Source: Streptomyces flaveolus
GTDB taxonomy: Bacteria > Actinomycetota > Actinomycetes > Streptomycetales > Streptomycetaceae
Direction: 5' to 3'
Assembly (NCBI RefSeq): GCF_000716535.1
Contig: NZ_JNWV01000013.1
Span: forward strand, 1 to 64,000
DNA length: 64,000 nt
The translations under genes were made by a program, and so were the position numbers. Below, piece by piece: positions 16,401-28,400 of the stretch. A model generated the notes under the pieces. The model did not search any database, was not told the DNA's origin, and was given only the letters and a program-made list of their open reading frames with translations. Positions within the stretch are counted from its first letter, which is position 1. The number at the start of each line of letters is the position of its first letter.

Positions 16401-19400
16401 GTGGAGCCGACGATGTCGGAGGCTCGCAGGACGAGGTGTTTGTAGGTGTCCTCGTCCAGTTCCTGCCGGAGATGGTCGTGGATCGCTTCCGCCTCGTCCG
16501 CCGACAGCAATCTGATTTCCAGGGACGGCGGAGTGATGGCGGGGACCGGTACGTCGGGTTCGATGGCCCGGGCCTTGCCCTTGTCGCCGGCGCTGTCGTG
16601 GGCGGTGACAGCGTTGCCGGCGATGGTGAGGTGGGTCTTGATCAGGCCCTTCAGCGTCTGGTAGCCAGAGGCCTCCTGGCTGTGCGACCGCAGCGGACGG
16701 TTGAATTCGAAGTCGTGCGGGTTCTGCTCCAGGAGCTTGTATGAGCCGTGTTCCGCGAGCCCGTCGAACACCTGCCGTTCCATCGCCTTGCCCAGAACGG
16801 AACCCTTGTCGGCGAGCGCGCTCACCGCGTCGAGAGAGAGGGTGTCCGCGGCATCGCCCCACGCGATGCGTGCGCTGCGGTTGTAGTACCAGTCGCGGGG
16901 ATGGAGTGCCCAACTGCGCGGGGCCCGGATCGCGTCCATCGTCGCGTTGAGCCGATGGGCATAGGCGTGCTGGTAGACGGCGAGGGCCTTGACCCTGCCG
17001 TCGAAGCCCCGCTCGGCCAGGTAGGCACCCAGGTAGTGCTGTGCGGCGAACAGCGAGAGGCCGCTTTGGGTGTAGTCGATCAGCACGATGTCCTTGCCCG
17101 CTTCGAGATACGGGTGGACGAACTCGTCGAAGTGCGCGGAGAGCAACCGGCGCTGGATGTCGGTGAGCGGCGGATGCCCCGCGTAGACGTCCTGGAAGAT
17201 CGACCGCCTGCCGTCCACCGGGGACGGGCGGAAGCTGGACAGCGGAAACGACTGGGCGGAATGGCCGGTCTCCTGCAGAGCGGCGATGATCGCCGCGGGG
17301 CTGCGGCCAAGACCCAGATAGAAGTGCGTGGCGGGCGGGTACTTCCCGGTGATCAGCGCAGACGTCTCCACCACGGCGTCGATCACGGTGTCCTGGTCGG
17401 ACTGCAGCTGGGTGTGAGCGGTCCGCCTCAGGTCCCCGAGCAACTGCTGGATTTCGTGTGCCTGGTAGACGACCTCGCCGTCCCCGGTCCCGTACAGGTG
17501 TTCGTCGACCGCTTCGCGTATCGGACCCGGGGGTACGTACAGACCCTCGTTGGCCAGCCAGTCCCTGACGCCCCTGGGTGTGAGACCGACCCTCCGGCCG
17601 TCGTCGAGCACACGGAAGACACGCGACGAGGGTTCGTACGGACGTGATGTGTAGGTGGCCGCCGTCTCACCGCTGGGGTACGTATAGACGACGGGCACTT
17701 GCCTTTCGTAGGGAATCACCCATGGCTGCTCCCCGGGACCGGAATACGTCCCGGCCGCTGTCGGCCGGGAATTGCCGGGAGGCACCGCCGCGCCTGTGTC
17801 GGCAGTCGTCGAGGATCGGCCCCCGACAGACGGTCCGGCTTCAGGGGTGTCGGCATGGTTGCCGTTGCGCTGTGGCCGGGGGCCGCTGCCGAGGCCCTTC
17901 GGCGCGGCCTGGGGCAGACCCAGTTCCTCGCGCCGGGCGATGGTGTGCTCACGGGCCGCATCGGCCGCTGCTGCCGGGTTGTCCCGGTTCCGCGCCAGGA
18001 TGGCCGTCACCTCGGTCAGCACGGAGTGGACGGCTGGGTCGGTGGCGGCCAGGCCTCCGTCGAGACGCGGCGGCATGTCGATGACGGAGCCGGTGATCGC
18101 GGAGGCATGCGAGAGGATCTCGAGGTAGCTCTCGTCGCCCAGCTCATCACCGAGGAGACCGTCGCTGTCAGGGAGGATCTCCCGCCCCTTGCCCTTGTCC
18201 GTCGTGCTCGGACTGGTGCTGGTGTCCGCCCGCGTAGGTGCGGGTTCGGTGTGGTCGCCGACGGCTGCTTCCGTCTGCTCGGGCTGGCCGAGTTTCTCGT
18301 TGATGAGGGTGTAGAGGGTGTGGGTGATCGTTTCTACCGAGGCGCTGCCTTGGAAGAGAACGTGGAAGTCTTCGTGGTAGACGGGGGGAAAGCCTTGCTG
18401 GAGGAGTAGTTTCGGCAGGACGAGGCGGATGTTGAGCCGGCTGTTCGCGTCGGTGAAGGGGTGGATCACCATGAGGGCGCGGACGGCGCGGGCGATGGCA
18501 CTGAGCTGTGCGGTCCGGTCGTTCCCGGCGTGCGCGATTTCTTCGTAGTACCGTTCGTAGACGGCGTTGACCATGAGTGGTGCTTGTTCTCCGCTATGGT
18601 TCGTGTTGAGCGCACCGATTCCTTTGCTGTAGGTGGAGACGGCCTCTTCTTTTGCCTTGGGGTCGTAGTAGGCGACCAGCCGCCGGCCGAGCAACCTTTC
18701 TTCCAGGATGTCAGCGCTGAGGTCGGCGTATCGCACGAGCCGGCCCATTTCGTCGCGGATTTCGTTCCGGAGCGGGAACGCGGTCTTGCCCGCCGACCAC
18801 GTGAATTTTCCGGGGATTCCGCCGGTGAGGATCGCGTGCATCCGCTGATGTTCGTCGGCGTCCAGGCGCCTGGTGAGGACCTTCGGGTTGTCCAGAACCT
18901 CTCGGTAGGCGCGGATCATGTTCTTCTGGTAGCCGGGAGAGCCCTTGATGCCGGGGTTGCCGAAGTCGAAGTACACGCCGGGGTCGTTCAGGAGTTCCGG
19001 CCTGCTCCGGGCTTGTTGCAGTGCCTCGTCGTGTTTCGCAGGGTCGATGTAGAGCCGCCACCAGTCCTTTTCCGGCATGTGCTCGGACAGGAGGGTCGGC
19101 CTGGTTCCGGTGGCGGGTTCGGACGGCCGCGGGCTCTCTTCATCGCCGGACATGGCTTTGGCGATGCCGTGCGCTATTTCTGTCGCGGTGTGGTCACCGT
19201 GGAACATGTTCTGCAGTTCCACGGATGTCGCCGGAGGGAATCCCTGTTCGAGCAGGAGTTTGGGCAGGAGCAGGTTTTCATGGAGGATCTCGCTGCCCTG
19301 GGCGAGGCCGAGCATGGTGAGTGCGCGCATGGTGCGGGCGATGGTCGTCAGGATTCCCATCTCGTCACTCGAGTCGGTGGCGGCGATGTCCTGGTAGTGC

Positions 19401-22400
19401 CGGGTGAAGACGGCGTCGATCAGGTGCGGGATCTCCTCAGGGCGGTAGTTGGAGATGACCCAGGGTCCCTCTTCGGTAGTGATGATCTCCAGGAGGGAGT
19501 CGCTCGTCTCGAGTGAGGCGTGGTTCCTGGTGATCAGGGGCCGGCCCAGGAGTGTTTCTTCGAGGAGGTCGGAACTGACATGTCCGGATTGCGGGGGACG
19601 GCTGCCCCAGCCCTGCTGGGACCAGGGAATCCGGTCGTCGTTCTCGAGGCCGTTCACGAGTGAATACAGGCGCGCGTATTCTCCTGAGTCCAGAGGCCGC
19701 GCCACGGCCTCCTGGTCTTCAAGGACCTCGTGGTACGCGTTCAGCATCCGCTGTGTGTGGCCCGGTTCGTACGCGTCGTAGTAGTCACCCGGATTGCCTT
19801 GCCCTCGGGCCCGGCGCCAGTCGGACACCACGGTGTGCTGATGAGCCGCGGGGACGTGGATCCGCCACCAGTCCGCCTCGTCGACCATCTCCGACAGCAC
19901 GGCCGCCCCGTCCAGCTCCCCAGGGGGCGATGTGCCGACTGCAGCCTGCACCGGTACACCGGAGTCACCGTCTGCCCCGTCCGTCCGCCCCGCGACCGCG
20001 TGCACCGGGGCATCGTCGGCTGCGGCACTGCCGTCCGAGTGCCCGGCGGTTTCGCCGGCGAGTCCGTCGATCTGGTCCGCGCCCGATTCGACGGCGTGCG
20101 CGGACGGCCCTCGCGTGGCGGACGACGGAGAGGTCGTGGCGGAGGTCTCATGCGTGCCCGGGGCGGGCGCGGTCAGCAACTCCATCACATGGTCACTGAT
20201 GCTCCGCGGCGGTGTCGCGGTGGGCGCTGCGGGGGCGGTGTCGGCGTGGGTGTCGTCCGTGGCCGCGAGCTGGAGGCGGGACGGTCCGGCCTGCGTGGTG
20301 TCGGACCGGGTGACCACGCCGTCGTCACCGCCGGGTACCGGTCCGCCGGCCAGGCCCTTCGGCGTCGCGTGGGGCAGACCGTGGGCGTCGCGGACGGCGG
20401 TCGCGTGGGCGCCGGCGATCTCGTTGCCGGTGGTCTGGTCGTGCTGGTGGGCGGCGAGGATGTGCGCCACGTTCGTCAGCACCGAGTAGGCGGCGGGGTG
20501 GGTGTCGGCGAGACCGCCCTCCAGACGGGGCGGCATGTCGATCACGGAGCCGACGATCCCGGAGGCCTGCCGGATGACGTCCTGGTAGGTGTTGTCGTCC
20601 AGTTCCTGTCGGAGGTGGTCGTGGATCGTCTCGGCCTCGTCCGCGGTCAGCAGTCCGACGTCGAGGGATGGCGGCCTGATGCCGGAAATCGGCAGGTCGG
20701 GTTCGGTGGCCCGGGCCTTGCCCTTGTCGCCGGCGGTGTCATGGGTGGCGACAGTGTCGCTGTCGATGGAGAGATGGGTTTTGACGAGGCCTTTCAGTGC
20801 GTGGTAACCGGTTGCGTGTTGTGCGTGTTCCAGCAGGGGGCGGTTGACTCGGAACGTTTGCGGGGTCTGCTGAAGCAGTTTGTAGGACCCGTGTTCCGCG
20901 AGGCCGTCGAATGCCTCTTGCTTGAAAGCCTGTCCGAGGACGGGGCCCTTTCCGGCGAGGGCGCCTTCCGCGCCCAGGGCGAGGGTGTCTGCCTTGTTGC
21001 CCCATTCGATGCGGTGGCTGGTGTTGTAATACCAGTCGAGCGGCTGCTTCAGCCAGCTGCGAGGGGCCCGAATGGCGTCCATGGTCGCGCCGAGGTTGGC
21101 GGCGTCGATGTCCTGGTGCAGGGCGAGTGCTTTGACCTGGCTGTCGAAGCCCCGTTCGGTGAGGTAGTCACTCAGGTAGTGCTGTGCGGCAAAGAGTGAG
21201 AGGCCGGTCTGGGTGTAGTCGATGAGGACGATGTCCTTGCCCGTTTCGATGTGCGGGCGGACGAACTCGTCGAAGTGGGCGTGGAGCATCCGGCGTTGTT
21301 CGTCGGTGAGTGCCGGATATTTTTTGAACGCGTCGCGGAAGATGGACCAGTCGTTGTCTTCCGGGGCGGGGCGGAAGTCGGACAGCGGGACGGATCCGGC
21401 CTGGTGGCCGGTTGTCTGCAGGGCGGCGATGACTGCTGCGGGGCTGCGGCCCAGGCCCAGGTAGAAGTGCCGGGAGGGCGGGTACCTGTCGGTGATCAGG
21501 GCCGACGTCTCGACAACGGCGTCGATCACGGCGTTCTGGCCGGTCTGCAGTTGTGTGTGAGCGGCGGATCGCAGGTCCTGCAGCAGTTGTGCGGTGTCGT
21601 GCGTCTGGTAGACGACTTCTGCGCCCTCTGCCTCGTAGAGGTGGTAGGGGACCGCTTCGCGGACGGGGCCGGGCGGGACGTTGACGCCTTCCTCGACCAG
21701 CCAGTTCCTGACCTCTACCGGGGTGAGTCCGGTCTTCCGGCCGTCGAGCATGCGGAAGACGCGGGGCGAGGGCGCGTACGGGACCCGTACGAATTGTTTC
21801 TGAGGTGCACCGGTGATGGGGTCGACGACGGGCTGCCCGGTTTCCGGGTCGACGTTGGCGACCGCCACGTACCTGCCGTCGGAGACCATCCACGGTCGCG
21901 TACCGGGGCGGGACGAGGTGTGAGTGGTGGCCGTCCCGGCATGGTCAGCGGATCTCGGCTCGTTCGTTGTGCCGGTCTCACCAGTTTCATGCCCGGACTC
22001 CGCGTCATACCAGACGCCGTCAGAATCAGAATCAGAATCGGCAGGGGAATGGCCGGAACCCGGCGTCTCCGTTGTCCGCTCGGCGGTGGAAGGTGCGGGC
22101 TCGTGGTCGGCGGTCGTCGGCGTGGGCTGTTTCGGGGTGGGGGGTGAAAAGCCCAGGTAGGTGCCGATCTGTGCCAGGTCTTCGTGGGCGAAGCCCCGGT
22201 CGGTCCTCGTGAGGTTGGTGCTTGTGAGTGTCTCGTACTTCGTCGTCGCCGAGTCGGGCGCGTTGCCGCGCCATGGCAGTGTTTTCGGTTCGCCTCCTGC
22301 CTGGCTCACCTCGTGGGTGACCCATTGTCCGGTCAGTGTCGGCACCTTTGAGATGGTGATTCGCTCGTAACCGACGGTCGAGTGCCAGGGTTCCAGGCGG

Positions 22401-25400
22401 CCGGCCTGGAGATTTCCGGCTTCCTCCAGGTAGCGGACCTGGTGGCCGATCAGTGCGTAGGGTTCGAGGTTGCCGCTGCGGAAGCCGAGGTGCTTGAGGT
22501 CGGCGCCTTTTTGGGCGAGGGAGTCGAAGACCTTGAACTGGTCGGCGCGCGTGGCGTTGGGGAAGTGGCTGCGCCACGCCGGCTGTTTCCAGAACTCGGT
22601 GAGGTCGAAGACGTTCGGGTGCGTCTGGGCGAGTTCCTGGTAGCGGTCGGCTCCGCTGGGCCGCTTGTCGCCGGCGATGATCACCGTCACGTCGTCCGGC
22701 AGCGCGTCGATGATCTGCCGGAGGCCGGTGACGCTGGTGTCGTGCTGGGGGTGCGCCCCGCCGTTCTTCCCGCTGAACCTGGACCACAGGACGACGTACT
22801 TGTCGTTGTCCGGCACGCCTTGCTTGGCCAGGAACGCTTTGGCCCGGGTGTCAGGGGTGCCGCTCAGGCCCCAGGCCGCGCGGATCTTGTTCCGTTCGTG
22901 GCCCTGGGTACCCCAGCGCTCCGTGACCTCGTGCGTGGAGTGTGCGACCGGCCGCTGGAGGTGAACGCTGCGCAGATTCTCCGGGACCGGCGGATCGGCC
23001 AGCTCGTGCGGCAGCAGCTCGTCCTTGCGGGTCACCGACGTGTAGAGCCCGTGGGGGTCCTCGGAGTACAGGACGTGCACGCGGGCGAATTCGGCAGCCC
23101 GTTCCTTCTCGAACCGGGTCCGCAGATCCTTCTCTCCCGCGGCCAGTGCCTCGGGAGCGATTCCCGGTTTGTTGCGCAGCTTGATGAGGTCCCGCTGGTA
23201 CCGCGCCTGTATGGCGGGCTCGAGGCTGTTGCGCAGGAAGCCCCCCACCTGATCGGGGTGCTTGGGACCGGTCAGAACGGTGACGTGGAGTTTGGGGTTG
23301 ACCACGAGCGCGGCGGCCGTTCCGAACATGTCGCCCGTGAAATTTCCCGCGGTCACGATCATGTTGCGGTGCGGACCCGGACCGGCACGGAAAGTGCCCT
23401 TGAGATCATCCAGGGTCTGAGTGAGGTGGACGATCTCGTGCTCGTCGGCGCCGAATTGCTTCCACTGCTTCGTCAGCGCGCTCATGTTCTTCGGGCCTGA
23501 GAGCTTGGCGAGTTCGGTGGTGAATTTGCCGCTCAGCGACGAGTTACCGGCGGCGGCCGTGCCGGTGTTCATCCTCCTGAAGGCGGCGCCGCGCTCGACA
23601 TCCAGTTTCTGGTGCAGCTTCAGCGAGCCGGCCGGGTCCTGCCGCAGTGACCACAGCAGGTCGAAGAGGTCCTTCTGCTGCTTTTCGCCGGAACGGACCG
23701 CGAACGAGAACGCCTTGTCCACCACCGCGTCCAGGTCGGACGCGACCACGATGCCGTCGATCTCGACGGTGTCCTTGTACGAGGTGTTACTGGGTCCGAC
23801 GGTGATTTCCACGTCGTTGACCCAGCCCGTGAGGGCCCGCTTGTCCTTGGCATCCGGTTTGAAGGGCTCGGTGAGCCTCACCTGCGGACCGGCGTCGACG
23901 ATCGCCTCGTTCAACCGGTCGGCGAGCGCCGCCACATGCGGTATCTCCGCACGGAAGTCGAGGTCCGCCAAGGGGCGCGGGCTGCCGTGCTTCAAGACGA
24001 TCTGCCCGCCGCCGGCCAGCATCACCGGCTGCTGCAGCTTGTCCTTCATCAGCTGACTGAACCAGGCGCCGGTCGCGAACTTCGCCTCGTTGCTGACCTG
24101 CGGAGCAGCGGCCTTCTGGGACGAGGGGCCGTCGACCTGGCTCGGTGCGGCCTCGGGCAAGGACTGCTCGGAGGACTTCAGTTGCAGCTGCAGGCTCAGC
24201 GTCCTCGGCTTGTTGTCCACCTCGTAGGCGAGGAGCAGCTTCTGCTTGCCCAGCTTCACGGGGGCGTCGTCACCGGTGAAGCTGACAGCGGTGCGGTGCT
24301 CGCCGGCCCCGATCGTGTCGACGAGCCGGTCCAGGAGCGCGGAGATCGGGATGGAGGTGCCGTCGATCTCCAGGTCGAGCTTCTTCCCGCTGCCGGCCGC
24401 CTTCTTGAACGCGCTTTCCAGCGCCTGCGCGGCCGTCGCGGTGACCTGCAGCTTGGGGGAGGCCCCGCCAGACGCCTTCGGCCCGCCGCCTTTGCCGGGC
24501 CGGGACTTCCCGGCATCGGCGGCCTTGGCGGCGCCGGTCGCGGCCTTCGCGGGTTCGCCTCGCTCCGCCTTCGAGCGCGACGGCCCGGCCCCGTTCGCGT
24601 CCGCCTCGGCGGTGCCGTCCGCGCCGTGGACGGGACTGCCTCCCAGGCCCTTCGGTTTCGCGGGGGGCAGGTCGAGGGCGTCGCGGACGGCGGTGGCGTG
24701 GGCGGTGGCGATCTCGGTGCCGGTGACGGGGTCGTGCTCGTTGGCGGCGAGGATGTTCACCACGTCGGTGAGGACGGAGTAGGCGGCGGGGTGGGTGTCG
24801 GCGAGGCCGCCGCCCAGCCGCGGCGGCATGTCGATCACGGAGCCGGTGATCGCGGAAGCCTGCGCGACGATCCGCCGGTAGGACTCGTCACCCAGCTCCT
24901 GCCGGAGCTGCTCGTGAACGATGTCTGCCTCGTCCGGCGACAGCTGCCCCTCATGCTGCCCACCGGAATCGACCGCCCGCCCCTTGCCCTTGTCCGGACG
25001 GGGTGGTGTTTCCGCGCCGGGCATGTGCTGCCCGGCCGGGAGGTCGTCCGTGGCGGGCCGGTCTCCCACCACGGGTCGCGTCCCGGGCTCGGTGACATCG
25101 CGGAACGTCGGGGCGTCGTAGGTGTTGAGGGCCGCCTGGAGCCGGGCGTGTTGCTCAGGGGAGAGATCACCCTTGCTGAGCTCCTGGACCAGGACTTCCT
25201 TGTACGGGTTCTCGTCGACTCGTACGTTCCGGACCGTGATGTCGGGGGACTGCTGCGGTGGCCGGTTGAAGACGGTGACGGGGTCCCGGTCGGCGAATGT
25301 GGCGACGGTCAGGTCTCTGACCTGGATGGTCTTGCCGTCGATGACGGCGACGGTCTGGTCGGGTCCGACGAACGCGTCGACGAGCAGACCGGCGGAGACG

Positions 25401-28400
25401 CCGGACCGGGCGGCGCCCGACGTGCGGAAGCCGTGCTCGGCGTCCTCGGGGGTGGTGGAGAAGGTGACGAAGGCGGTCGACTCGACGCCGTCGTGGCGCG
25501 GGAACTGCGCTTCGCCTGCCGGGAGTATGGTGACCGGCTCTCCCTGGTACCCCGTCCGGGGTGCGGTCGCGGGGTGGACGCGGTGGATGGGCAGGCCGCC
25601 GTTGAGGAACTTGGTGACCAGGTTCGCGACGGCGGGGGTGACGGCGCCTTGGGCGTCGATGTGGGTGTTGCTGATGAAGACGGTTCCGCCGTCGGCGGTG
25701 TCGAAACGGTGGAAGCCGTTCTCGTCGGTCATCGGCTGGGACACGTCGCCGAGGAGCACGTGGTGCTCGTGCGGTGGGGTGAGGGGTTCCGGCGTGGCGA
25801 GGGGTTCCGTCGGGGTGGGGACGGGTTCCGCCTGCGTGAGCTGGTGCTGGGACACCGGTTCGTGCGCGGGCCGCTGTGGTTCCGGCGGCCGCTTGTCGGC
25901 AGAGCGCCAGGTGCCGTGTTCCGTTCCCAGTCGCCAGGAGAGTTGCCGGGCGGCGTGTTCGCCTTGTGTGTGGTAGGTGGCCGCGATCAGGTAGCGGAAG
26001 GAGCGCAGCAGGTCGTGCATGGCTGCGCCGGTTTCGGGGTCCTGCTCGTTGGACGGTTTCTGGTGGTCGAGGGCGACGCGCAGTTTCGCCCATGCCTGTG
26101 CGGCGTCGAATTCTTCCCGGGTGTTGTAGACCGGTTCGTGGGCGAGTCGGCTGAGTGTTTCTTTATGTGTGTCGGTGAGTTCGGTGACGGGTGTGTTCGC
26201 CTTGCTCCAGGAACGGTCCACGTCGGCCTGCATCGTCTCGTGGAATTGGGACGATGCGTGGGCCTCGGGTTTGAAGACGGCGTTGAGCGTCTTAGCGAAG
26301 GAGAAGTTCGTCGGGCGGGAAGCGACCGGGTCGCTGCCGAGCACCTTCGTGAGGAAGTCCTGGGTGAAGGTGAAACTGTTGTAGGAGGAGGCTTTGTACG
26401 GTGTCGCGATGTTGTCGAGGGCGTACCGGTAGCCGGTGAGAACCTGAGCGGCGCCGACCGGGAACGTCTTGAGGATTTCGATGTCGGGGTCGAACGGGCG
26501 GTCGGAGTGCTCCAGGAAGAGGCTGCCTTCCTTCATCTCCCATCCCAGGGCGCCCGCGTCCTGCCGTCCCACCCCGAACCGCATGCCGATCAGCCGAGGG
26601 TGTCCGGGCAGTTTGATCCCGAGCGAGGGCCGGCCGTTCTGGTCGGCCATGACGACGACCTCGGCGTCCTTGGCGGCCGGGTCGGCGGCCTGTTCGGCGT
26701 AGGAACGCAAGGGTTCCAGCATGTGCTCGACCGTCTGCCGGATCTGTGGGTGGTCATGGCGGGAAGTGCCGTACTTCACGCCCAGATCGTGCAGGAGTTG
26801 CAGTGCCGCCGCTTCGCCGGCGTGGTGGTATTTCTCCGCTGCAAGAGTGCCTATGTGCGCGAGCAGGTCCAGCTGTCGCTGCTGGGTCCTGTCGGGTGTG
26901 CCCGACACCACGGGACGCTGGTGGTCGATGAACACCCGGTCCAGGGCCCAGCGCATCTCCGACGTGCGGTCATGGCTGTTCAGCCATGCGTGGGCCCTTT
27001 CCAGGTGGAGCCGGTCCTCCGGAGTGAGCTCCAGGAACCGTGGATTCTCGACCCAGTCCCGGTGCGTGCCCACGCGCATCTCTTCGATGAGCGAGTTCGG
27101 CGCGTTCACGGTGAGCTTGGGCATGTCCGCACCGGTCGCGGCGTGCACGAACTCCTGCGCGAACACGACACAGTTGTATTTGATCAGGTTGTAGGTCGTG
27201 CGGGATTTCTCCTCGGCGTACTGGTACGCCTTTTCCAGCTGTTCCGCGTCGACCTTGTACGACCTGAGGATCTCGGCCGAGAAATGATCGAAGGCGTCCG
27301 CGGCCTCGTGCGTGACACCGCCCGGCGCGGTGCCGTCCACGAGACGCCCGTGGGAGACGTCCTCGATGACTCGGAAACCGAGATTGACCGGCGCTTCACG
27401 TCCGGGCAGCCGCACGGCGACGAACGCGTGCCCGGTTCCCGCCGTCCTGATGAGTTCCACGATGTTGTGGGCGCCCGGATAGGACATCAGAATGATCTCC
27501 GCGTCCTCCGGATCCTTCGCGCCCTTCACACCCTTCGCCTTCTCGGCCTTCTGCGCGGCGGCCTGGGCGATGTACGACCGGATGGGCCGCATCAAGTCGC
27601 GGAAGTCCTCCGGCAGGTTCGGGTTCTCGTCCGCTGCCTGCGCGAAAAGTGATTCCGGGGCGTCGTCGTGGGTGTCCGTGACGGCCGCGGCGTGCGGCCG
27701 GAATTCCTCACCCGGCTCCGAAGCGTGCCCGGTCAGGACCTCGTCCGGGCCCCTGGCGCCATCGGACTCCACCTCGACCACGAAGGGATGCTCCGTGGAA
27801 TCACCGTGGCCGGAACCGTGACCGTTCGGGAGTTCGTACAGCTCCACGTCGTCGTCGGACAGCTCCTCGACCACGAGGGCGTCGTCTTCCGGCACGTTCC
27901 TGACGGCGGTGGGGAGGCCCTCGTCCGTCTCCGTGACATGACCGACCACCGTCTCCGGCCGGTCCTCGAAATCGAGGTCGTCGAAATTCAGCTCGTCGAA
28001 ACGACGCTGAATGTCCTCCATCAACTGCTCAATGGTGTTCCCGTCCCGACTGGGACCGGCCGTCGGGAACCGCTCAGGCGACTGAGGGAAATCCGCCTCG
28101 TCCAGGTCGACTCCGCCGGGCAGGCCCGTGGTCCGTCGTGTCCCGTAGCGCTGGGCCAGGTCCAGGGAGAGCGCGCGGGCCGCGTCAACGCTGTCCGTGA
28201 GCAGGCTGTGGCTCAGCAGGGTGACGAAGGCACCGAGCAGTTCCCGGCGCTCGGCCGCGTCGGGGTGGTGACCGTCGAGGAACCAGGTGTGATCGTTGGA
28301 CACCTGGGTGCGCGCCCATTGCTCCGCCCTCGCCAAGTCCTCCGGCGGCACGGTCCCCAGGAACGTCTTGGCCGTGTCCAGCGCCGGCCGGTCCTCGACC

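Larger units (their letters stand above)
25895..28400 (-). repeat. Giant protein: three ~90-aa helical spacer copies
   Basis: A helical segment ending in A-x2-L-x3-LG-x2-YGT-x-R occurs three times, at about 28130-28400 (DLAQRYGTRR), 26760-27020 (LLHDLGVKYGTSR) and 25895-26165 (LSWRLGTEHGTWR). Copies flank the two papain-like domains, so helical spacer plus papain domain appears to have been duplicated as a unit. Confidence 0.5.

Noticed and set aside
23936..27652. A 1238-codon open frame on the plus strand
   Set aside because: It lies antisense to the giant gene, with Arg/Gly/Val/Asp-rich shadow composition and no domains. GC-rich codon bias creates such frames; several similar ones oppose the giant gene.
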